Assembly: GCA_905221605.1 (NCBI GenBank)
Contig: CAJNDS010000524.1
Span: 310,001-374,000 of the forward strand
DNA from: Symbiodinium natans
Taxonomy: Eukaryota; Sar; Dinophyceae; Suessiales; Symbiodiniaceae
Length of the DNA stretch: 64,000 nucleotides
Direction: 5' to 3'
Part shown: positions 56,094 to 64,000 of the stretch, one piece after another
How the letters are laid out: every line of letters begins with the position of its first letter
How positions within the stretch are numbered: position 1 is the stretch's first letter
The notes under the pieces: generated by a model
What the model saw: only the letters and a program-made list of their open reading frames with translations
Told to the model about the DNA's origin: nothing
Database searches by the model: none
Made by a program: the position numbers and the translations under genes

Positions 56094-56195
56094 CAGTGAA
56101 AATAGGGGACCCTCAATATAGATCCCCATAATCGTAGGATGCTTTTATAATGAGAGGATCCCAGTAAGGTACCCCCCGAATATCGTAAACCCCAC
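56094..56195. mobile_element. Inverted-repeat (introner-like) element copy
   Basis: Boxes GGGGACCCTC, AGATCCCCATAATCGTAGGA, TTTTATAATGAGAGGATCCC, AGTAAGGTACCCC and the right end TATCGTAAACCCCAC. The right end is the reverse complement of the left end of the intron copy at 44843 (GTGGGG..TTTACGA), establishing the terminal inverted repeat. Confidence 0.75.
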
Positions 56196-56249
56196 ATGTA
56201 TACACACAAACCTAATGTTTAAATAACGGCAGGGTGGTGTTCCGTTCGG

Positions 56250-57420
56250 CTCTTGAGTCAGGCAACTGATGTATGCAATATGCTACGATATGCTGCACGC
56301 TATGTATGCTATGTGTTGCAAACTGTACGTATGCATGTACGTAATGTAAGATCGAATGTATGTACGTATGGGCGTGCATTTGCACGTGGTTTGTGTTGTG
56401 TTCGTACTATGACGCTATGTTTAGGTTTGTATGTTAATGTCATGTTCTCTCATGTTGTGGTGTGTCGTGATATGTTTTATGTAATTCTTTATGGTGTGTG
56501 TGTGACTCCCCTTATACTGTTATGCCAGATGTGCATGCCATGTATGTTATGTACGCTATGTTTGTTCTGCATGCTATTAATAGAATGTATTGACTGTATG
56601 GGATGGATGAAATGTCTGGAATGTTTGCACTATGTATGAATGCAATAATCACGAAGCTAGCTCCATACAGGACTTGGGGCACCTTTGGCCTGATATCTCA
56701 GGGGAGGGCGCCTCTGGCTTGAGTTATCAGAAGATGCCGCATCCTCGACCTTGGCCCCCCCCCCCGCCTACCCAATTCGTACAAAACATCTGCGAGCCGA
56801 TCAGACCTTACAGCTTGCAACCCCCCGAAAAGTTCGAATGCTTTACTGCGTCTTCAGCAAGTGCATCGCCATGAGTCACTTGCCACGACTACGCAAGCAT
56901 GTGACTGCCACCTCGGAGACCTGGCTGTCCTTCGCCCTCTGTATGTAACGCACGCAATGTGGAATGCAGTGTATGTAGTCCGTGCTTGAGTTATGCTATG
57001 TAGCGAATGTAGGCAGTGCATGAGGTAATGTATACAGTATATTCTGTGTATGTTATGTTATGTAGGCCACGTACGTCGTGTAGGTTTTGTAGGTTATGTA
57101 GGTTACGCATGTTATGCATGTTGTGTAGGTTGCGGATGTTAACTATGTATAATATGTCATGCATGGTATGTATGTTATGTATCTTGCAGATGTCGCGTAT
57201 GTTCGTATGGCATGAAGGTTATGTATGCTATGCTGTGTATGTTTCGTATGTCACATGCTATGCATGCTTCGCATGTGTTGTGTGCGTGTGTGTTGTATGT
57301 ATTGTATGTGTTGAATGTTGTGTATGCTGTGTATGTCGTGTATGCTGTGTATGCTGTGCATGCTGTGTATGCTGTGTATGCATGTAGGTATTGTCCTTTA
57401 AGTAGCGTGCATGAATGTAA
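56250..57420. repeat. TATG-rich cryptic simple-sequence domain
   Basis: Two blocks (56265-56640 and 56941-57415) rich in TATG, TGTATG and TATGTTATG words on the plus strand, interrupted by ~300 bp of ordinary sequence. It is not a pure microsatellite but looks like a decayed one. Met/Cys/Val frames over it are artefacts. Confidence 0.75.
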
Positions 57421-57899
57421 TGTATGTCGAGTGCATGCGATTCCTGGGTATGTATATTTAGAGATCGAGCCAGGAGGCAGCAAAGCGGGAACCAGGATTA
57501 CAGGTAATGTGTGACACCAGCCACACTCGCAAAGACCCAGAAGCGACGGCAGTTCTGCCACCGCCCATGGTGGGAGCACGATTTTCGAAGCACCGCGAAC
57601 GGCCCGCAGACGAAGTGCCTAGGCGAGAGCCGCGCTAGACCACGTGTGGCGTGCGAAGTTACACCAACCGGACATCCCGACGGACGCAAAAACTCTAGTG
57701 TGTGTGTGTACATATAGTTTTGGATAATTCGTGCTATGCGTGCTTATGTCAACACACATCGTGCTCATCCATTGTCGTAGTGGGTCAGGGTTAAGCGGCC
57801 GCGGCACAACGGCTGAAGGCTTCATAACTTTCCTCACCTTTTTGTTTGGACGCCCACAAGGTGGCCACTTTGGATGCGTAGAACGATTCAGAACGATTC
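57421..57899. other. No supported gene
   Basis: Short frames only; nothing recognised. Confidence 0.4.
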
Positions 57900-58813
57900 T
57901 AGACCTTGGGACAAACCCATGTTCTGCTCCACAAGGAGCACCAAAGTTGTAGATTCCTTAGCGGTTGCGGACCCAGGCATTGCAAGTCATGCCAATGCGT
58001 CCACCACTTTTTTGCTTTCCGGCCTTGGGAAACTTGGGACTTGTAGCTGATAGTGGCTTCTCCATGCTTCTCCCATGTTTCCCTCAGCGTGGCAAGAGCA
58101 TGACCTGAACTCAAAGAGTTGAAGGCTGATGCCTCGCAATCTCATCTGGTGATCTTGCCTGATGGGAGGTTGCGACTTACTTGTCAATCGCGGCAGCTGA
58201 GTCGAACAGCAGCTTGCTATCAGCAGTCTTATCGAAAACACAACCTGCAATAACATACGTGTCCTTCCTCATCTGCTGGGGCGCAGCAGAGCTGGCAGGA
58301 AAGCTTCCAGCTGAGTTGGCCGACGAACTATTCCTAAGCCCTGATGCCAGGTGGAGTTCGGAAACAAAGCACTTTGGTAGCTTCTCTTTTCGCACGTGCA
58401 GCTTCTGTGATTCTGCTTGTCATTCAAGTTCGCCGAGCAGCATGACAGTGTGTCAATCTTTTTTTGAGGCGAGGGGGACGGGGTTCTTGGTAAAATGTGT
58501 AGTGTCACAGCAACGAGGGAGGTTCCGGAAACAAGGTGGTCAGCTCTTCAAAAGCATCACACAGCCAGGAGCTGAACAGGTGAACTGGCAAGAACTTGAC
58601 AAGCCAAGCATCTAGTGCAGACTCGTCTGTGGTATCTTTACGAGCACAAATGGAATGAGGCTTGAGCAGCATCTGAGTGGGTACAGGTATCGACTTCTCG
58701 CCCCCTGCCTGGGGGACGTTTGGAATGTGAGAGAATGTAAGAGATAGCACAAACCTTCCTAGACCGTTATATGTCATCAGCACGGCAGCAGACGCCGAGC
58801 AATCGACGAGCAA
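57900..58813 (-). CDS. Multi-exon gene of unknown function, minus strand
   Basis: Reading down from 58813: a frame gives VDCSASAAVLMTYNGLGRFV, LSLTFSHIPNVPQAGGEKSI, then ALDAWLVKFLPVHLFSSWL and CDAFEELTTLFPEPP. A second frame (58395-58181) gives KCFVSELHLASGLRNSSSAN and MRKDTYVIAGCVFDKTADSK, ending LLFDSAAAIDK at a perfect donor GTAAGT (complement of 58175-58180). A later piece near 58105-58000 reads HALATLRETWEKHGEATISY. Each is protein-like, and the strong donor supports a real minus-strand gene, though the other joins are not settled. No family, signal peptide or catalytic motif recognised. Confidence 0.42.
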
Positions 58814-60770
58814 GAATGAATGAGGGCCTGCCGGGAGAAGTACTATATCATTGCTTGAGCCCTCGAAGGGTGCTTTATGTGTTCTGCCTATCCATCTGCA
58901 TGGATGCGAGTGCTGTTAACTATTGTGGAACTTCTCTACAACAGCAGCGCGGGACTTGCTAGATCAGTTTCCATGGTCTCTGATCAGCCATCCATGAGCT
59001 TTGAGAGACACATGTCTGTATGAAGATTCTATTGCACGATCCAAGTCAGGCGTGATGTGCAAGCATCGTGCAGCACTACGCAAGCATGCGCCCCATGTAG
59101 AAAATTTTGCCAAGCAAGTTGACCAACGACTCACACCCCACAAGTGCACATCAACGCAGTGAAGAACGGCAGGCGTAAGCACTTAATTCAGGGCTGGGCT
59201 CTCATGGAGTATGGTGACCGCTGCAAGGACCCAACGCAAGCCCGAACTTGAAACCTGACGGCAGCAACGCGCCGCTGAGTTTGCAGGAGCCGCTGGCAGC
59301 CTGGTCATCATCTTCCGATGAGAACGGATGCCTTTTAGGCCCGAAGACGTACGATCGCGAAGTGCTTGGTTTTTGTATGTTTTTGTACATGCTTCTGGGT
59401 TTGGAACATGCAGGTGGTAGCAAACAGTGCCTCGACGAAGGCAACAGAAGAAGAGGCTCCGTGTCTTAGCATGTGAGAGGGCTGTTTCCCCGTGCTCTTG
59501 AAGTTCCGAGAGCAGGTGATACTAATTCGCTTGCACACAGGGATGGCCGCAATCCCAGCGACGAGTCTTCATAGATCAGACAGCCTTGGGACGAATCTGA
59601 AGTGCCATCCACTGGACCAGACATCTCTGGACCAAGGCCAGTCACCGCAAAGCCGTGTGCCTGCAGCGGTGTGCTACGCCTTGTCAGGCCGGACTTCTGA
59701 GCTGACTGGCCCACTGCAACTCGGGAACCCGGGCCTCAAAAGCTGCACAGGCCTCATGATACTGACGCTCCTAACACTCAACGTCGTTTTGGATCAGTCA
59801 GCCAAAGGAGGCCCTTTGCTCAGCCTCCGCTAGACAGAGTCCCGGGGATGCAACAGCGCTGCACTCTCCATACTCCGCTCGTGCCAGCTGGATCCTAGGG
59901 CGTAGCAACTCCGGAGCGCAACATCGCGCACAGCTCTCAGCGCACATGGAGACAGCATGCTGGGGGAAGGACTCTGCAGTGTGGCGCCACAGCCCATTGA
60001 GGTCAACCCCGAGAAATTTCTCGCATCCGGACTTGTGCTGGAGGACGAGGCTCGGAGCTCACTTTCCCCGGCCCGACATGGTGTGCTGGGGGAGAGTTGC
60101 GGAGCTTATGAAGCCAGCAGAGCTTTTAGCCTCGAATGTCCTTGACTTCCCTGTGCCGCAACCAAGCCCAGGAGGTAGGCTCTGTCTACCGCAACCGCTA
60201 GTCCCGCTTTTTAGGCAATGGAGCTGGATAGACTATGATTCCATTTTTTGGCGCAGGTTGAACCCCTCCACCTCAGAATCCCCGGGCCCCAAAACCCGCC
60301 TGGTGGAGGCGAGTTCCCATGGCGTTGTCAAGAAGGACGCTTTTTGGGGCTCCTGAACTTCTCAAAGGTCTCGTCATTCTTCGTCCAAGCAAAGCTGGCA
60401 AACAAGCCATTTCGTGTCCACCTTAAACTCAGTAAACTCAGTAAACCCTGTTGAAAAATTTCCCAAGACCTGAGCTCCCTAAACCCCCGAATTCCCGCTT
60501 TCAACCTTAGTTCCCTTTCCCAATGATGCAGAGGACATTGTCGTTGGTGTTGGTGAGGGTGACACGCCCACAGTGCCATGGACCGGTATTGGGAATGTTG
60601 AGAGGGTTTGCGGGCACCTTTCTTGGAGGGACCAGTTTTTTGGGGGAGGGGTTGTGCTTTTTGGCGTGGATGGAGATGACACGGTCAGGTGGTCACCGAG
60701 AACTGTGTCTGGCACTCCTGTGGCATGAATACCGCAGCGCGGTTGCAGTGCTTGGCACACACTTCATGGA
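58814..60770. other. No resolved gene
   Basis: Some protein-like pieces on the plus strand: 59957-60145 with a true ATG (APQPIEVNPEKFLASGLVLE) and 60180-60356 (FRQWSWIDYDSIFWRRLNP). They lie in different frames and could be exons of one gene, but I cannot link them or name a family. Confidence 0.3.
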
Positions 60771-60773
60771 GGT

Positions 60774-61460
60774 TTGACCACGTGGTCTCTAGGCCAAAGC
60801 ACTCAAGCTATGCATCGCTGCCTGAGGTCTGCAGGCTGTCGGCAGATGACGCCACAGTTGACGGTGAGCACCTCAGAGCTAGGATTGTTTTTCAGCCCAC
60901 AGCTCCTGGCAATTGGCGAAGCTCATGCAGTCTTAGGTCGGGGAGACTTTCGTAAGCCCTTTTGGTATTTCAGCCTTCTCATGTCTGTAGAGTTCTTCGT
61001 TGCCGAATTGCCGTGCCCAGGTGACAAGACGGTCAATGCAACAAATGCAAGCCATCTGGAGGAATGTAAGCAGAAATGCGAGCGACTTGGCGAGGACCGC
61101 TTGCTGCTAGCGGCATTTATATCACGTCGTAAAAGTACACAGTGTGTGACTTATGAAAGACCACAACATAGTTCCTCTGGCAAGGACAATTGTACCGGAG
61201 TCGAGTACAACAACAAGTCACGCAGGCGCATAATCTCGCCCATCTTAGCCGCACGCCAGCCCCGTGGAGTTCAGTGCAGTGTTAAGTGCAGCGAGCCCGA
61301 AGTATTGGCTCGACATAGATGTTCCTTTGGACTGAATCTCGGCAGAGTGGTACCTGTCCTGTGTGTTGTACCGTTGCCCAGAGGTGACAGGCCAGGCTCC
61401 TGTCTTGGGACAGGTGCGAGCTGTGGACACGGCCCATCCTTTCGCATCGCAGCTGCCTAA
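60774..61460 (+). CDS. Cys-rich exon with a PAN/apple-like pattern
   Basis: The informative part is about 60979-61230: VEFFVAELPCPGDKTVNATN, ASHLEECKQKCERLGEDRLL, then STQCVTYERP and GKDNCTGVEYNN. A Cys followed by N-x-(T/S), a helix with E-x-C-x-x-x-C and later single Cys residues is the layout of PAN/apple modules, which mediate protein or carbohydrate binding in secreted proteins. NAT and NAS are potential N-glycosylation sites. The flanking parts of the 228-codon frame are less convincing and probably include intron. A minus-strand frame of 184 codons overlaps the 3' part. Family call tentative. Confidence 0.4.
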   Translation: MTTWSLGQSTQAMHRCLRSAGCRQMTPQLTVSTSELGLFFSPQLLAIGEAHAVLGRGDFRKPFWYFSLLMSVEFFVAELPCPGDKTVNATNASHLEECKQKCERLGEDRLLLAAFISRRKSTQCVTYERPQHSSSGKDNCTGVEYNNKSRRRIISPILAARQPRGVQCSVKCSEPEVLARHRCSFGLNLGRVVPVLCVVPLPRGDRPGSCLGTGASCGHGPSFRIAAA

Positions 61461-63224
61461 CTGGCCACGACTGCCCAGAGGCGCTGGTCCTTGACCGTGT
61501 ATGACATTCGATTTGTAAGCCTGCTCGGACATGGCCGCATAAAAACTGCTTGTGTTGTGTTCCAACATCGTGACAGAGTTGGCGACATCAAGCAGGCCCA
61601 CCGTGGCAGCCGACTTTGAATCAGGGATCAGACCGCCAGACTGTCGATCGCGCCTGACATTTCGCGTTGCAGGCAAACTATTCGTGTCACACCATGCAGT
61701 GCAAGGCGCCGATGTGTGCAGTACCTGCCGACCTGAAACCTTGTGTTCTGTATCTCGCGCGGCAATGTGCTTGTAACGTGTTTCTTGTCTGCTTTTCAAG
61801 ATACGATTATGCAGCCATGTTGCAACTCTCCTTTCCCATCCAGGTCAGCATGCCAACCCTGCTCGAAAGAAGCCAGCAGCCTGAAACAAGCTGTTTCGTC
61901 CCGGCTAGGCCATTGACCACCCTGTGCGGCTGCAAACGTCCGAGCGCAGCTTCCAGGACAGTTTCGGAAGGACAGGGAGTGCAGCCGCCTCTGAAAGTGA
62001 CGCATGTGATCCCAAGCATTCGCGAGCTGCTGCTGAGCAACCGTGTCCACGCAAGCCGCCGGCCCGAACGCCCCCAGACCCACTAATTAGGGCCTACCCA
62101 GCCTGCCATCCGAGACAGAAAAATCCCTTTTGTCTCTGGGGTCCCCTTTGGGCCACTGGCAGGAGCATTGGAATATCAGGCTCGTCCGTCTTTCGCTCTG
62201 GTGAAGCTCGCACATGCTGCTTCAAGAAAGCCACACAACAGTACCGATAGTAGTTCAAGAACAGTAGTCATGCATGCTGTCCCGAGATGCTACTGTAGCT
62301 GTGCAATGCAGCAAGGTGACACTGTGGTAGCTGGAAGCTCAGAGAAGCTCAGCAAACTGCCAACATCTGCAAACTGCCAAGCTCCACATCGGAGGGCTTT
62401 GGAGGGCATCCCCTTGTTTTACGGATTTCGCGGCCAATGTCGGGCTTGGTTATTGGGGCCAGCACGTTCAAGATGTAAGATGCATCCATGGATGCTAGCA
62501 AGAAGATGTGGTTTCATTCGCTTTCATTTCAACAGGCCGCACCATGCCACACATGAGGTCGGCGCTCCTGGCGACAACGATCGTGGGGACGATAGCGGGG
62601 CTGCTTACGTGTCCCTGCTTTATAGCATGCAGCAGAATACCTATGCGAGGGACGCGCTTGAAGCCAGATGGCCTATTCGATTTCTCATGACTCGGACTGA
62701 CATTCGCAGGTATTTGTCCGCAAAGCGAACACTTTTGTGGAGCAGGCCCAGCCCAATATCGCGAACACGCGTCTGCAACGCCTCGCCCTGCAACATGGCG
62801 ACATGAGGCATCATGATGTGTCGCACAGGCAAAACTGACGGCTGACGATGGTTTTCGAAACTCGTTCTTTGGCAACAGCGTCGACACCCCAGCCAAGTGA
62901 CTCTTCCATCCATGCAGCAGTAGTGCTCGTGTGGGATGCGGATTAGGTACTTCAACAGGCTGCTTCTGTGGTTCCTGCAATATGAACCGGAAAGTCATTC
63001 CCAGAAAGAAATTGGGATTTGGCTGCAAGCTGAATAGCAAGCCCTGGCAGAGCTTTGGCTGAGGTTAGCATTGCGGGTGGCAGAATTTTGGTGGGTGCCT
63101 ACCGCGATGGTTTGAATGGGAAGAAGGACTGAGCCGGACTCACCGTGAGCACCAGCCTGTTGCCCAATATCGAGTGATCACCGAACATGGAGCACGTCTT
63201 CTTTCCATGGCCTTTCTTTCGTAG
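61461..63224. other. No resolved gene; one exon-like piece
   Basis: 62711-62835 follows an acceptor (CATTCGCAG) and reads VFVRKANTFVEQAQPNIANT and RLQRLALQHGDMRHHDV; protein-like but unjoined. Alternative frames at 62495-62690 include a hydrophobic MRSALLATTIVGTIAGLL. The plus-strand frame 61667-62086 and minus-strand frame 61245-61799 compete. Confidence 0.3.
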
Positions 63225-63414
63225 GTGGACTGCCCTGAAACTTGGAACCATCGACTGGACCTCTAACCGACCCGATTGGGTACGAACCACGTTGCAGGAC
63301 AGTGGCTCGGCCTACGTATTTCGCCGGGCGTTCGACGCACCACAGTTGCATGCAGGAGGTTTGAGCTGGGATCTTGTTGACTACTCAATGTTCTCAGAAT
63401 ATCCCTCAACCTGA
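63225..63414 (+). CDS. Terminal exon of an unrecognised gene
   Basis: Pyrimidine-rich acceptor (CCTTTCTTTCGTAG|G) followed by WTALKLGTIDWTSNRPDWVR, TTLQDSGSAYVFRRAFDAPQ and LSWDLVDYSMFSEYPST before TGA. Strongly protein-like with conserved-looking aromatic residues. Upstream exons were not identified; no family recognised. Confidence 0.45.
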
Positions 63415-64000
63415 AGCCCGGTCTTGCCGCCGCAGGCTGTTTGCGTTGACTACACTGCTCTTATGCTACGTTGATCCACCCACACGTCTCGACACGTCTC
63501 GTGCTTTAGGCGAGCCCCGATTGTGGTACAGTGGTAGGACTAAAGCTGCTGGCTGGCTTTCCACTCGTGCTCTGCTGCAACCGTTGGATCTTTTCCTTCT
63601 CCATGGCTTGAAGCCGCACCTTAGGTCTGGGAACAGGAAGCCAAGCTGTCTCCAGAGGACCACCGGTCTCTGATGGTTGGTGTGGTGTACCAGCATGGGG
63701 AATCCGGGCGCGGTAGTTCTGATCCTTTCGGACCTTTAACGTTGGATTCGGTCGTGATCCATCGGTTTTTTGCTGCCAGAGCCACGCGTCCACGCATCAG
63801 CACACCTCACCCTACGAAGCACCCCTTTGCATGAGCACCTGAGTGAGTTGTGAGGCCCTTAATTTTCACTTCTTGAAACTAGCATTCCTATGATGAGTAC
63901 TTCTTACAGTTGTTCTTCACCCATCGACTAATCTTCACGCAGAGGACGCCGTGGAGAACGAGCGATTCGGCTCCAGGCCTTGGCAATTTCTTGACTGTGA
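63415..64000. other. No supported gene
   Basis: A minus-strand frame (63506-63793) and plus-strand frames overlap without motifs. The window ends inside unassigned sequence. Confidence 0.35.

Overview
The window looks like nuclear DNA of a photosynthetic alveolate, most likely a dinoflagellate. The signs are: many short exons with small introns; introns whose ends only fit the protein alignment if the donors GC and GA are allowed alongside GT, with acceptors often AG followed by G; scattered TTTAGGG/CCCTAAA tracts; DUF4116-like repeat fragments; an N-terminus that looks plastid-targeted; very long simple repeats; and low gene density. No bacterial operon, viral genome, rRNA, tRNA, CRISPR array or spliced-leader sequence was found. 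Exon edges below come from reading by eye against remembered family patterns, so edges marked approximate may be off by tens of bases. Many open frames listed by a six-frame scan start at TTG, GTG or CTG, which means little in this genome.

Layout. 0-3 kb: fragments of a DUF4116-repeat protein and one 149-residue frame. 3-18 kb: gene-poor, with scattered exon-like frames, a G-rich minisatellite (8.3-8.55 kb) and ankyrin-like relics. 18.4-19.0 kb: a two-exon secreted protein with a cystatin-like fold. 22.4-26.2 kb: a multi-exon papain/cathepsin-B-like gene in which the catalytic Cys is Ser. 26.9-28 kb: exons of an unrecognised gene, then a 250-bp (CA)n tract. 31.1-31.6 kb: a P-loop kinase-like gene. 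35.5-36.1 kb: a minus-strand secreted protein. 40.2-46.4 kb: a carotenoid cleavage oxygenase of about 17 exons that keeps all four iron-binding His residues; its third intron holds a ~1 kb inverted GC-rich repeat, and later introns hold copies of a short terminal-inverted-repeat element. 49.35-50.05 kb: a probable plastid (thylakoid-lumen) protein. 51.0-52.7 kb: a protein with two PARP-like ADP-ribosyltransferase folds in tandem, both with changed catalytic residues. 53.0-53.5 kb: exons of a downstream same-strand gene. 56.2-57.4 kb: a TATG-rich tract. 57.9-58.8 kb: a minus-strand unknown. 60.8-61.5 kb: a Cys-rich PAN/apple-like exon. 63.2-63.4 kb: a terminal exon.

Most of the recognisable genes (protease, inhibitor-like, kinase, oxygenase, plastid protein, ART) lie on the plus strand, which fits the unidirectional gene clusters common in dinoflagellates, but they do not form an obvious pathway. 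The strongest new signal is a family of ~85-110 bp inverted-repeat elements. In the oxygenase gene one copy is coextensive with an intron: its left end supplies the GT donor and its right end supplies the AG acceptor, as expected of an introner element.
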